Shown here: piece by piece, positions 44,701 through 52,489 of the stretch
Position numbering within the stretch: the stretch's first letter is position 1
Layout: every line of letters starts with the position of its first letter
Origin: Natrialbaceae archaeon
Lineage (GTDB): Archaea; Halobacteriota; Halobacteria; Halobacteriales; Natrialbaceae
DNA: 64,000 nucleotides
Direction: 5' to 3'
NCBI GenBank assembly: GCA_003559215.1
Contig: PWMF01000022.1
Span: 1-64,000, forward strand
Program-made: the position numbers and the translations under genes
Notes under the pieces: model-generated
What the model was told of the DNA's origin: nothing
Seen by the model: the letters and a program-made list of their open reading frames with translations, nothing else
The model's database searches: none

Positions 44701-44834
44701 ACGAGGGAATGGGGATCGGTCTGGCGCTCTGTCAGCGGATCGTCGAGCGCCACGACGGCGAGATCTGGATCGACTCCGAACCCGGCGAGGGGACGACGGT
44801 CTCGCTGACGCTGCCGGCGGTCGACGAGTCGTAG
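41760..44834 (+). CDS. Multi-PAS histidine kinase
   Basis: 1024 residues without transmembrane segments. About six PAS units span residues 20-785 (for example LDSEGNFVAVNDVMVEMTGY, LDPDGRVISWNTGAERIKGY, WEWDVAEDTFVAGASF, VADEDGSLVRANATAKEIWG), several followed by PAC-like DITERxxxE linkers. The HisKA domain has His812 in ASHDLQEPLRM; the ATPase domain (about 905-1020) has NLLRNAIEYSG, DEGIGIDPDDQDRVF and GMGIGLALCQRIVERHDGEI. It is a cytoplasmic sensor without an adjacent response regulator. ATG 41760 (MSTGAGPDEGDG) is chosen over the frame start at 41472, whose extra 96 residues are basic and unconserved. Confidence 0.9.
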   Translation: MSTGAGPDEGDGRLWGSVDDDAALQRYRTLVGAIDDGVYQLDSEGNFVAVNDVMVEMTGYRRAELLGEHVSLILDDDDVSAIESAVSARLEGTSKGNETFELGVRTAIGEVVPCGLRVNPLADDGELRATIGVVRDRTEPKRRLDTFESPDAPPGSVTDILDEADIGVFVLDDAFEVAWADETVERYFGLDRDAIVGRDKRVLVEETVKHELEDPERFAETVLATYDDNSYIERFECQVTPGDGRDGRWLEHYSKPIESGRYAGGRIEFYYDITDRKRSESALWESREEFHSLVDAIEEYAIFRLDPDGRVISWNTGAERIKGYDREEILGEPFSVFYTPEDREAGVPERNLERATERGSIEDEGWRVRADGSQFWANVTTTPIRDSDGTHRGYLKVTRDITERRQREQRLQSELEEVFGRISDAFYAVDDEFRFTHVNDRAEELLQHPEDELLGERLWDVFPSAAEIDEVWDAFHTARETQEATSYELYYDTLGFWVEANLYPSETGISVYFRDVTERREREQYLEDAKEQLEAATEAGAVGTWEWDVAEDTFVAGASFARTFGLDPERAREGVPLERLLSSIHEDDRERVAARIDDALESCDEYEAEYRVRNADGEIRWVFARGHVECDEDGNAETFPGALTDITERKRAELEAEKQRKQLETLFRVLPVGAVVADEDGSLVRANATAKEIWGGDVFDADSVAEYEKYTAVWADSGEPVELEERTMSQVLRGEEVTEPNVYEIRTFDGERRIVMEHGMPVRDERGNVRRAVVTVTDITERREYQRKLEETIEQLETSNERLEQFAYAASHDLQEPLRMVSSYLQLIESRYGDLFDDDGEEFLQFAIDGAERMRSMIDGLLAYSRVETGGNPLEPTDLERVLDDVLDDVQFRLEESGAELTVDTLPRVNGDADQLRQVFQNLLRNAIEYSGDEPPTIRVDAERLDGKWKIAVRDEGIGIDPDDQDRVFEVFQRLHSRGEHEGMGIGLALCQRIVERHDGEIWIDSEPGEGTTVSLTLPAVDES

Positions 44835-44871
44835 CGGCCGATCGAGATTCGGGAGAACAGTGTCGCCGGAC

Positions 44872-44911
44872 GATCTCGAGCCGAGATCCCGGGAAACGAC
44901 GCTCCAGCGTC
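44872..44911. repeat. Hairpin pair after the histidine kinase gene
   Basis: Hairpin GATCTCG-AGC-CGAGATC (44872-44888) and hairpin GACGCT-CC-AGCGTC (44898-44911), 9 bases apart, in the 254-base gap between the kinase gene and tRNA-Leu. The first could act as a transcript end; no T-run is adjacent, although TTTTTCT occurs at 44971-44977. Confidence 0.6.
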
Positions 44912-44980
44912 TCGCGTGTCTCGTTCGGCGACGCCGGAGTAGCCGGTCCGCTCGAGGCGGTACTCGTCGGTTTTTCTAAA

Positions 44981-45087
44981 CTGCGAGGGAAGGGATTTGA
45001 ACCACGCGAAACGCTCGCTCTCGCTCGCGTTTCTCTCGTTCAAATCCCCTCGTTTCGCAGCTATCGCTCACGGGTGTTCGCGATAGC
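44981..45087. repeat. Palindromic element containing a copy of the tRNA-Leu 3' end
   Basis: Bases 44982-45003 repeat the last 22 bases of the adjacent tRNA-Leu gene (45089-45110) in the same orientation. An imperfect inverted copy lies at 45038-45060, so 44981-45060 folds into a long hairpin with the nested hairpin GAAACGC/GCGTTTC (45008-45033). A second hairpin, GCTATCGC/GCGATAGC with a 12-base loop, follows at 45060-45087 and touches the tRNA. The element is thus bounded by direct repeats of the tRNA 3' end. Confidence 0.85.
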
Positions 45088-45088
45088 A

Positions 45089-45172
45089 TGCGAGGGAAGG
45101 GATTTGAACCCTCGGACCCCTACGGGAGCGGGTCTTAAGCCCACCGCCGTTGGCCTGCTTGGCTACCCTCGC
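45089..45172 (-). tRNA. tRNA-Leu (anticodon UAA)
   Basis: 84 bases from G1 at 45172 to the discriminator A at 45089. Acceptor stem GCGAGGG/CCCTCGC, D-arm with AAGCAGG, anticodon stem GTGGG/CCCGC with loop CTTAAGA (anticodon TAA, reading UUA/UUG), long variable arm (TCCCGTAGGGGTC) as in class II tRNALeu, and T-arm with GTTCAAAT. No intron and no encoded CCA. The 3' end is duplicated next to it. Confidence 0.93.
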
Positions 45173-45266
45173 ACAGAAGCGCGCTCGAGGGTAGTCGCTG
45201 TGCTGGAATGTGTGTTTCGGTGTTCACCCGGACCCTCCGCGTCGGTCGACCGACGTCCGGAGCGTA

Positions 45267-45273
45267 GTTATTT
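45267..45273 (+). promoter_or_regulatory. TATA box of the OsmC gene
   Basis: GTTATTT centred 30 bases before ATG 45300, consistent with a leaderless or nearly leaderless mRNA. Confidence 0.5.
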
Positions 45274-45299
45274 GAGGAGCGACCGATTATCGAGGGTGT

Positions 45300-45821
45300 A
45301 TGAGTGAGAGTAACTTGCAGGAGGAGCAGGAACCGCTGAAGGCCGAGTACGAGGAGAATCCGGAGTCGGCACAGATCACGCTGACCGCAACCGGCGAGGA
45401 GCAAGACGACAGCCGGAGCTGTAACGTAGACATCGGCCGGGCGATCTACGAGGCAGAACTCCACGAGGGCGCCGGCGGTCCCGGAACCGGGGCCTGCTCG
45501 GGCGACCTGTTGCTGGGTGCGCTGGCGGCGTGCTCGCAGCTCACCGCTCAGGCTGTCGCGGAGAACTTCGGCCTCGAGGTCGACGTCGGCGTCGAGGCCA
45601 GCGGCGACCTCGACCTCCGCGGAACGATGGGCGTCGACGAGGACGCGCCCGTTGGCTTTCAGGATATCCGTCTCGAGGTGACCGTCGACGGCGACGTTGA
45701 CGACGATACGAAGGCCGCGCTGCAAAAGTACACCGAGCGGTACTGCGTCGTCTATCAGACTCTCGCGGAGCCGTCGGCCCTCGAGACCGAGTGGACGTTC
45801 CGGGAGGACGAGAGGGACTGA
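45300..45821 (+). CDS. OsmC family protein
   Basis: 173 residues. The OsmC/Ohr fold is recognisable from SGDLLLGALAACSQLTAQAVAENFGLEV with the first redox Cys in ACSQL, and ERYCVVYQTLAEP with the second Cys. Members reduce organic hydroperoxides or respond to osmotic stress using this Cys pair. The N-terminus is acidic. Single gene with its own TATA box. Catalytic arginine position is not certain, so it could be an OsmC-like protein of other function. Confidence 0.87.
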   Translation: MSESNLQEEQEPLKAEYEENPESAQITLTATGEEQDDSRSCNVDIGRAIYEAELHEGAGGPGTGACSGDLLLGALAACSQLTAQAVAENFGLEVDVGVEASGDLDLRGTMGVDEDAPVGFQDIRLEVTVDGDVDDDTKAALQKYTERYCVVYQTLAEPSALETEWTFREDERD

Positions 45822-45867
45822 CCGAGCGGACGCCGCGGACACCGGGGTCGTCGGGGTCGCGCCGATG

Positions 45868-46209
45868 CTACCAGTCGACGCTCAGCGTGCCGTCACCGTG
45901 GGGGTCCGGAGCGATCTCCTCGTCCGTGCGGCGGTCGATCACGTGGATACAGCCGTCGTCTTTCTTGGCCGGGCAGACCTCCGCCGCCCGGACGTTGTGC
46001 TCGAGATCGTCCTCGTCGAAGAAGTAGGTCTCGGGCCTGGCGATCCCCGACGTGATCGACAGCTCCCAGTTGTCGCTGACCTCGGCACACTTGCCCGCGC
46101 CGAAGCACTTGTTCGCCTCGAAGATGATCTTGTACGGCTTCTCCGAGACCGGCGGCGCGTCCGCCGAGCCGACGTCGCTCGCGCGCTTGATTTCCTCGTC
46201 GTCGCTCAT
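45868..46209 (-). CDS. Ferredoxin
   Basis: 113 residues. Cys35 and Cys41 in NKCFGAGKCAEV, with Cys79 and Cys87 in VCPAKKDDGC, are four potential cluster ligands; the first spacing (C-x5-C) and the missing middle cysteine suggest a single 3Fe-4S or 4Fe-4S cluster of the Fer4_13-like type rather than a plant-type 2Fe-2S ferredoxin. Acidic surface, N-terminal 25 residues disordered. Electron partner unknown. Confidence 0.78.
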   Translation of the reverse strand: MSDDEEIKRASDVGSADAPPVSEKPYKIIFEANKCFGAGKCAEVSDNWELSITSGIARPETYFFDEDDLEHNVRAAEVCPAKKDDGCIHVIDRRTDEEIAPDPHGDGTLSVDW

Positions 46210-46267
46210 GGGGTACTCGTTCGGGCGAATTGTCTTTCGCGTTACGGTCGACTCGAGGAGCGACCGC

Positions 46268-47224
46268 TCAGTTCCTCGCCGGCACGCTGGCTTTCGGCCT
46301 CGGGAGGTCGTACGTAACGCCGGTCAGATCGCTCGAGACCGCCCACAGCCAGCGAGCCGTCTCCTCGTCGTACGATCGGTCGGAGGAGGCCTGGCGTTCA
46401 GGTGTCCCGCGTACGCTCGCGAGCCCGCTGGGTCCGTAGTAGGCGCCGCCCTCGGCCTCGGGCGCGGTCGCGGCGTACAGCGTCGGTAGCGCGCCCGTCG
46501 CGGACGGCTGGGCGACCACCGCGTTCATGAGTTTCATCGCCGCCATCCGGAGTCGACTGCCCCGCTGTTCGGGGCCTCGGTACTGCAGGTTCGTGTTCGC
46601 GTAGCCCGGATGGACCGCCATACTGTCGGCGTTCAGTCCGGCAGTGAGAAATCGACGCTCGAGTTCGTACGCGAACAGCACGTTCGCCAGCTTCGACTGG
46701 GCGTAGGCCTCCCACTCGTCGTAGGATCGCTCGCCGTGGAGATCCTCGAAGCGGATCCGGCCCCGCTCGTGAACGGCGCTCGAGACGGTGACCACCCGCG
46801 CGGGCTCGTCGCCGTCGGTCGCCAGGTTCTCGAGGACGAGTCCGGTCAGCGCGAAGTGGCCGAGATGGTTGACGCCGAACTGGGTCTCGAACCCGTCTGC
46901 GGTCTCGGAGCGAGGGATCGCCATGACGCCGGCATTGTTGATCAGGACGTCGATCTCGACGTCGTCAAGCCGATCGGCGAAACGATGAACCGACTCGAGA
47001 TCACCCAGGTCACACTCCTCGACGCGGAGGTCGGCGTCGGGCGCGTCCCGGCGGACGTCGCGTGCCGCCTGCTCGCCCCGATCGATGCTTCGACAGGCCA
47101 TGATCACCGTCGCGCCGTTGCGCGCGAGTTCCCGGGTCGTCTCGAGGCCGATCCCGCTGTTGGCTCCCGTAACGACGATCGTTCGGCCGCTCTGGTCGGG
47201 AACGTCCGCAGCCGTCCAGTTCAT
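46268..47224 (-). CDS. Short-chain dehydrogenase (retinol dehydrogenase-like)
   Basis: 318 residues. TIVVTGANSGIGLETTRELA is the nucleotide motif, ECDLGDLESV and INNAGVM follow, then TVSSAVHE, and the catalytic YAQSK (Tyr-x3-Lys, about 173-177). MAVHPGYANTNLQ is typical of the RDH/WW-oxidoreductase branch that acts on retinoids, steroids or long-chain carbonyls with NADP. Substrate unknown; haloarchaea carry many such genes and retinal turnover is one option. Confidence 0.87.
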   Translation of the reverse strand: MNWTAADVPDQSGRTIVVTGANSGIGLETTRELARNGATVIMACRSIDRGEQAARDVRRDAPDADLRVEECDLGDLESVHRFADRLDDVEIDVLINNAGVMAIPRSETADGFETQFGVNHLGHFALTGLVLENLATDGDEPARVVTVSSAVHERGRIRFEDLHGERSYDEWEAYAQSKLANVLFAYELERRFLTAGLNADSMAVHPGYANTNLQYRGPEQRGSRLRMAAMKLMNAVVAQPSATGALPTLYAATAPEAEGGAYYGPSGLASVRGTPERQASSDRSYDEETARWLWAVSSDLTGVTYDLPRPKASVPARN

Positions 47225-47291
47225 ACGACAGCCAGGGGGGCCGTCCTTCTAAGCGTAGCCGTTGCATCGTTCGGCCGAGCCGGGTCGACCG

Positions 47292-49355
47292 TCAGTCCGA
47301 CCCGAGCGACGGCGACGTGGCGTCGATCGTCGCCTTGAGTTTGAAGCCGTCGTAGGCGGCCGCGACGGGAAGCTCGAGGAGTTCGCCGTCGGTGTCGGTG
47401 TAGCCGTAGTGCTCCTCGTCGGGTTCGAACTCGCCGAAGACCCGCAGCGCCTCGGCCTCGGTGGTGGCGAGGAACTGCTGGAGGTCGCCGGTGTCGTACC
47501 CGATCCAGAGGAGGCCGTCCTCGACCTCGACGGAGACGGGGTCCGGGACGTCCTCGTCGAGGTCGGCCGTTACGCCGAAGAACGTTTCGACGTCGCTGAT
47601 CTCGGCCGCCCCCTCGGGGGCGTCGAAACAGAGCAGCGTTCGACCGTCCTCCCGACGGACGCCCCGGTGGCTTCCGACGTCCTCGTCGACCCGCAGGATG
47701 CGGTTCTCGAGTTCGGGTTCGACGGGGCTGTGCTCCTCGACGTACTCCATCACGGCGGGACCGAGGACGCTCCCGCCCTCCCAGAGTAACTCCGCGTCGC
47801 TGAACGGGTCGTAGGCCTCCGCGGTGTTCTTGAGGTAGTCGGTCGTTGAGACGACGTACGTCTCGTCGGGCTCGAGGGGTTCGCCCTCGATGTAGACGTC
47901 ACCGACCTCCGGCCCCTCGTGGCCGCTCCACTCGTACTGGAGGCCGCCGACCTGCTGACCCTGCTGGGCACCAAACGCGTTGTCCGGGAGCGTGTCGATG
48001 CGGTTCTCGAGCACCTGCAGGATCTCCTCGCCGGTCGCCTCGAAGACGACGGCCTCGTTGCCGAACGGGAGGATGCCCAGGACGTCGCCGGCGGTGAGTT
48101 CGCCCGGACCGTACGTCGTATTGGTCCGGATCCCGCCCCCGTTCTGGAAGGCGACCTGCGCGTCGGGATGCAGGTCGAGCATCGTGTCCGTGATGAGGTT
48201 GCCGATCAGGGCCTCGCGGCCGTAGGTGATCGAGCCCGAGGTGTCGAGTTCGACGGCCGTCTCGCCGATCACCTCCGAGAGCTCCTCGTCGAGCTCGTCG
48301 TACTGGGCCTCGATGCGCTCCTTGAACTCCGGATCGGGTTCGGTGTCCTCATCCAGGTCGAGGCGCTCCCAGCTGACGAGGTTCCCCTCGGAATCGAGCG
48401 TCATCACGCCCAGGTGGAAGTAGGCGTAGCCGACCTCGCTGATGATGGTTCCTTCGTATTCCTCCGCGGTGTCCATCGTGTAGTGAGAGTGCGAGCCGAA
48501 GATGGCGTCCAGCCCGTCGACCTCCTCGGCAAGCTCGAAGTGGGTCTCGTGGGGGGTATGCGACGAACAGACGACGACGTCGGCGTCCTCCTCCTCCCGG
48601 AGCAGCTGGGTCATCTCCCGGGCCGTCTCGACGGGGTCGCGTTGCTCGTAGTCGTCCGGGTAATCCGTGATCCCGTGAAAGCCCCGCAGGACGACGTTGA
48701 AGAGGCCGACCGTGAGGTCGCCGATCTCGAGAGTCGTGTACTCCTCCGTCTCGGGGAACAGGTCGCCCTCGGGCGTGTACAGCGCCGAGTTCAGCCACGG
48801 GAACTCGCTGTCGGCGAACCGTTGCTCGGCGACCTCGACGCCGTAGTCGAAGTCGTGGTTGCCGACCCCGGCAGCGGTGAGGTCCATGTCGTTCATGAAG
48901 TCGATCTTGTGCTCACCCTCGGTGAAAAACGAGATCGTCGAGGAGCCGAGTTCGTCCCCGTTCGCGAGGAAGACGGCGTCGTCCCGGTCCGCGAGTTGCT
49001 CTTGGACCACGTTCCAGTACCGCGCGATGTTCGGCTCGCCGGGTTCGCCGATCTCGCTGTGGGTGTGCAGATCGTGGACGATCGTGACGGTGTCGCCCTC
49101 GGGCTCCTCGGCCGCGACGCCGGAGACCTGCGAGCCGAGCGTCAGCGCGCCGGTGGCGGCCGCGGTCGCTCCCATGAACGTCCGGCGCGTGTGGGTTCGT
49201 CCGCAGCCACACTCCTCGGCTACCTCCGAGGGTTCCTTGGGCCGGAGTTCGCCGTCGTCCTCGACGGCGTACACCTGGCTCCGCTCGCTCGCCGGTTCGC
49301 CCCGCTTCGATCGGACGGCCGTGCGCCGTCCGCAGTCTGACTTGTCGGAAGACAT
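47292..49355 (-). CDS. Exported 5'-nucleotidase / 2',3'-cyclic phosphodiesterase
   Basis: 687 residues. THTRRTFMGATAAATGALTLG, about 55 residues in, is a twin-arginine signal. The calcineurin-like domain gives the metal sites: IVHDLHTHSE, LANGDELG, GVGNHDFDYG, CSSHTPHE and IFGSHSHY. The 5'-nucleotidase C-terminal domain has FQNGGGIRTN and GDVLGILPFGNEAVVFEATG. A beta-rich module of about 150 residues ends the chain. ATG 49355 (MSSDKSD) is preferred; ATG 49376 adds seven residues. Extracellular DNA/RNA-derived nucleotides would be dephosphorylated for uptake. Confidence 0.88.
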   Translation of the reverse strand: MSSDKSDCGRRTAVRSKRGEPASERSQVYAVEDDGELRPKEPSEVAEECGCGRTHTRRTFMGATAAATGALTLGSQVSGVAAEEPEGDTVTIVHDLHTHSEIGEPGEPNIARYWNVVQEQLADRDDAVFLANGDELGSSTISFFTEGEHKIDFMNDMDLTAAGVGNHDFDYGVEVAEQRFADSEFPWLNSALYTPEGDLFPETEEYTTLEIGDLTVGLFNVVLRGFHGITDYPDDYEQRDPVETAREMTQLLREEEDADVVVCSSHTPHETHFELAEEVDGLDAIFGSHSHYTMDTAEEYEGTIISEVGYAYFHLGVMTLDSEGNLVSWERLDLDEDTEPDPEFKERIEAQYDELDEELSEVIGETAVELDTSGSITYGREALIGNLITDTMLDLHPDAQVAFQNGGGIRTNTTYGPGELTAGDVLGILPFGNEAVVFEATGEEILQVLENRIDTLPDNAFGAQQGQQVGGLQYEWSGHEGPEVGDVYIEGEPLEPDETYVVSTTDYLKNTAEAYDPFSDAELLWEGGSVLGPAVMEYVEEHSPVEPELENRILRVDEDVGSHRGVRREDGRTLLCFDAPEGAAEISDVETFFGVTADLDEDVPDPVSVEVEDGLLWIGYDTGDLQQFLATTEAEALRVFGEFEPDEEHYGYTDTDGELLELPVAAAYDGFKLKATIDATSPSLGSD

Positions 49356-49532
49356 CGATCGATAATTGAAAATCATCCGTGAAAGTAGTTCTCATACACG
49401 TTCCGTTCCTGATCCAATCTGACACGGCGGGTGAAGTAACTCGCTCGAATACCGCACCAAACCGAGCGGAAGGCGACGCTCGAAACGGAAGAAGCGGCAA
49501 AACGCGGAGTGACGACCGACGAACGCGAGTCG

Positions 49533-50051
49533 CTACTCGTAGTCGACCGAGACCGACTCGAGGAGGATATCCTCGCGCGGGCGGTCGTTGGCGTCGGTCT
49601 CGACGTTACCGATCTCTTCGACGACGTCCATCCCGTCGGTCACTTTTCCGAAGACGGCGTGGCGGTCGTCGAGGTGGGGCTGGGCGCCCAGCGTGATGAA
49701 GAACTGCGAGCCGTTGGTGTCGGGTCCGGAGTTGGCCATCGAGAGGACTCCGGCATCGTCGTGGCGCAGTTCCTCGTGGAACTCGTCGTCGAACTGGTAG
49801 CCGGGGCCGCCACGACCGGTTCCGGTCGGGTCGCCGCCCTGGATCATGAAGTCCTCGATGATTCGGTGGAAGACCACGTCGTCGTACAGCGGCTCGCCCT
49901 CGACTTCCTCGCCCGTCTCGGGGTCGGTCCACTCCTGACCGCCAGTCGCGAGTCCGACGAAGTTGTCGACGGTTCGCGGCGCGCGCTCGTCGTAGAGTTC
50001 GACGTCGATGTCGCCCTTGCTGGTGTGCAGGGTTGCAGTAACGTTTCCCAT
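49533..50051 (-). CDS. Peptidyl-prolyl cis-trans isomerase (cyclophilin)
   Basis: 172 residues. Signature residues of the cyclophilin active site are present: VVFHRIIEDFMIQGGDPTGTGRGGPGYQF-type core with Arg, Phe, Met and Gln, SMANSGPDTNGSQFFITLG, and HAVFGKVTDGMDVVEEI. No signal peptide, so cytoplasmic. The protein starts MGNVTATLHTSKGDIDVELY, the conserved first strand. Assists protein folding in high salt. Confidence 0.93.
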   Translation of the reverse strand: MGNVTATLHTSKGDIDVELYDERAPRTVDNFVGLATGGQEWTDPETGEEVEGEPLYDDVVFHRIIEDFMIQGGDPTGTGRGGPGYQFDDEFHEELRHDDAGVLSMANSGPDTNGSQFFITLGAQPHLDDRHAVFGKVTDGMDVVEEIGNVETDANDRPREDILLESVSVDYE

Positions 50052-50149
50052 ACGTCGGCCGACGGCCGGGCGGGTGAAAACGGTAGTGGTCTCGGAACGG
50101 TGTGAACGCCTGCCGCAGGTACATACCGCCGGACGTGAAACGATCGCCT

Positions 50150-51121
50150 ATGGCAGCCGGAACCCACACGGCCGAGGAGGTGACGCTCGCACGATTGCCG
50201 TCGGGCGTCGAAATCACGACGACGGTACACAGCTACGACGGCGCCGACGACGGGCCGACGCTCTACGTCCAGGCCGCCCAGCACGGCCGCGAGATCAACG
50301 GCACCGAGGTGCTGCGTCGATTCCACGACCGACTCCCGCTCGAGTCGCTGGCGGGACGGATCGTCGCCGTCCCGGTCGCGAACCCGCTGACCTTCGACCG
50401 GGTCTCCTACACGACCCCGGAGATCATCGACAGCGTCAACCCGAACATGAACCGGGTGTGGCCCGGTAACGCCGGGGGGAGCCTCCACGAGCGCATGGCC
50501 GCCCGCCTCTGGGAGTACGTCGGCGACGCCGACGCCGTCGTCGACCTCCACACCGGGAGTCCCGACATGCTCCCTCACGTCGTCTTCCTCGAGGGCGACG
50601 AGGAGTCGCGGGCGCTGGCCGAGGCGTTCGGCACCGACCTCCTGCTCTCGGAGGAGGCCGACGACGACGCGAGCGAGGAGTGGCACCGCCGCGGGTTCGC
50701 CGGCAAACTGCGGGTCGCGGCCGCCAACGAGGGGATCCCCTCGATCACGCCCGAACTGGCCCACAACAAGCAGATCCTCGAGGACGCCGTCGAGATCGGC
50801 GTCGGCGGGCTGCTCGACGTTTGTCGCCAACTCGGGCTGTTGCCCGGTGAGGTTCCCGCTCGAGAGCAGACCCTCGCCAGAAACCACCTCGGCCAGGTCG
50901 TTACCGACCACTCGGGGCTGTTCCGACCGGACCCGGCCCTCGAAATCGGCCAGCCCGTCTCGGAGGGTGACGTGCTCGGAACGGTGTACGAGCCGACGAC
51001 CTACGAGGCGCTCGAGGAGGCCACCGTCGGTCGCGAGGGGCTGTTGTACACGCTTACCCAGGAGGCGACCGTCGCAGCCGGAGAGAAACTCGCCAGCGTC
51101 GCGTTGATCCGCGAGGAGTGA
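50150..51121 (+). CDS. Succinylglutamate desuccinylase/aspartoacylase family deacylase
   Basis: 323 residues, zinc carboxypeptidase-like fold. AAQHGREINGTEVL supplies His and Glu zinc ligands (about 45-52), VPVANPLTFDRVSYT contacts substrate, and AVVDLHTGS supplies the third ligand His. GIPSITPELA carries the catalytic Glu. C-terminal beta domain from about 245 (TDHSGLFRPDP). ATG 50150 opens MAAGTHTAEEV. The substrate may be an N-acyl amino acid; in haloarchaea members are broadly named. Convergent with the HTH gene, stops adjacent. Confidence 0.85.
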   Translation: MAAGTHTAEEVTLARLPSGVEITTTVHSYDGADDGPTLYVQAAQHGREINGTEVLRRFHDRLPLESLAGRIVAVPVANPLTFDRVSYTTPEIIDSVNPNMNRVWPGNAGGSLHERMAARLWEYVGDADAVVDLHTGSPDMLPHVVFLEGDEESRALAEAFGTDLLLSEEADDDASEEWHRRGFAGKLRVAAANEGIPSITPELAHNKQILEDAVEIGVGGLLDVCRQLGLLPGEVPAREQTLARNHLGQVVTDHSGLFRPDPALEIGQPVSEGDVLGTVYEPTTYEALEEATVGREGLLYTLTQEATVAAGEKLASVALIREE

Positions 51122-51973
51122 TCACGGCTGCGTGATGTCGAGGACGGACAACGACTCGTCGAGGATCGCTTCGAGTTCGTCCCCCTCGAGGTCGATCTCG
51201 ACGCGGAGCCGATCGGAGTCGGCCACAGTCGAAACGTCGACGGCGGTGAAGAACTCGGGCGTCCACAGGGGCCGCTTCCGGACGTCAATCCCGTGCTCGT
51301 AGTAGAACGATGCGACGGTCGGGTGGCGAAGCAGGCTCACGATGACGGGGATTTCGACGCGAACCCCACAGCGCGAACACTGCGTATCGATCGACGGAAG
51401 CTCGGCGTCCGGATCGACCGTCGCCGACCACTCGAGCCGGGCGTAGCAGTACGGACAGACCCGTTCGATTGCGAACGCGAGGTCTCGCCTGGACTTGAGC
51501 GCCAGCAGATCGACGAGCTCCGACAGGGTTCGATCCTCGACCGCACCGGGCGGTAACGCGTTCCGAAACACGTGGTCGTTCGGACAGGTGACAACGAGGA
51601 GGCCGTCCTCGTAGGTCGCTGTGAACGGTTTCGCACAGCCCGGGCAGGTGTCATCGAGTTCGACCGGACCGAGCTGGGTTCCCTCTCCGTAGACCCCAGT
51701 GATCAGCGCGGTCACGACGAGCAGCCCCGCGGGAGCGATCCGGTATCCGTCCGTCGTCCCCCTGACGAACCGGCCCTCCAGCTTCTGCAGGTGGTAGTTG
51801 AAGTTCCCGGAGTCACGAACGCCGACCCGCCGTCGGAGGTCGGCGAAGCCGACCGTCGGATCCTCGGGATTCTCCCGGAGACGTTCGGCGAGCGCCCGCA
51901 GGATCTCGACGCGCGTCTCGTCGCTGAACAGGTCGAACCCGCGCTGCGGGGCGGACTCGTCCGCATCAGCCAT
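51122..51973 (-). CDS. Winged-helix (ArsR-like) regulator with zinc ribbons
   Basis: 283 residues. DLFSDETRVEILRALAERLR and DPTVGFADLRRRVGVRDSGNFNYHLQKLEGRFV form a winged helix; the second half contains two Cys pairs (CPGC and CPYC, CSRC) in zinc-ribbon surroundings and a C-terminal domain. This matches the haloarchaeal wHTH family with DUF7351-like C-terminal domain. It may control neighbouring genes; no operator is recognised. Confidence 0.83.
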   Translation of the reverse strand: MADADESAPQRGFDLFSDETRVEILRALAERLRENPEDPTVGFADLRRRVGVRDSGNFNYHLQKLEGRFVRGTTDGYRIAPAGLLVVTALITGVYGEGTQLGPVELDDTCPGCAKPFTATYEDGLLVVTCPNDHVFRNALPPGAVEDRTLSELVDLLALKSRRDLAFAIERVCPYCYARLEWSATVDPDAELPSIDTQCSRCGVRVEIPVIVSLLRHPTVASFYYEHGIDVRKRPLWTPEFFTAVDVSTVADSDRLRVEIDLEGDELEAILDESLSVLDITQP

Positions 51974-52107
51974 GCTCCGAGATAGGAGCTACCACATCAC
52001 AAGCATTTCGGACCCGGTGTCCGTTCGTCGAACGAACCTATCACGGTCCAAACTGTACTGCGTTGCTGGATCGATACAAGTGCCAGCAACGCGAACTATC
52101 GCTCGAA

Positions 52108-52482
52108 ATGACGACGATCTCGTCACCACTCGGTCGCGTTCCGAACCGTATCGATCCGCTGAACGCGGGCGGGGCGTCGGTTGTCCTGCTCAGTATCGCC
52201 GTCAGCGTCGTTGGCCACGTCATCGGCCCCGAACGGCTGCGTATCCGCTGGACGTACGGAACGTACTACGGACCCGAGTTTGCTCCCGCGGTACTCGTTC
52301 TGATCGCGTTCCCGCTGGCCGTCGCGGCCCTCTACCTCGGCGGACGGTGGCTCCGGGCGAGCCTCGAGCGAGCGAACGAGTTCGACGCGGTTCGGGCGAT
52401 CTACGATGCATGCGTCCTCTTGACGCTGGGAACGCTGGTGCTGGTCCAGTGCGTGCTCGTCGCGGTCAATACGTGGCCGTAA
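52108..52482 (+). CDS. Three-helix membrane protein, unknown
   Basis: 124 residues with hydrophobic segments at about 22-40, 62-82 and 100-120, separated by charged loops (RIRWTYGTYYGPEF, RWLRASLERANEFD). ATG 52108 (MTTISSPLG) is chosen over the upstream frame start at 52063. No family recognised. Confidence 0.65.
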   Translation: MTTISSPLGRVPNRIDPLNAGGASVVLLSIAVSVVGHVIGPERLRIRWTYGTYYGPEFAPAVLVLIAFPLAVAALYLGGRWLRASLERANEFDAVRAIYDACVLLTLGTLVLVQCVLVAVNTWP

Positions 52483-52489
52483 GATTCGA

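Noticed and set aside
44982-45003. Second tRNA gene
   Set aside because: Only the last 22 bases of the tRNA are present; the anticodon and D-arms are absent.
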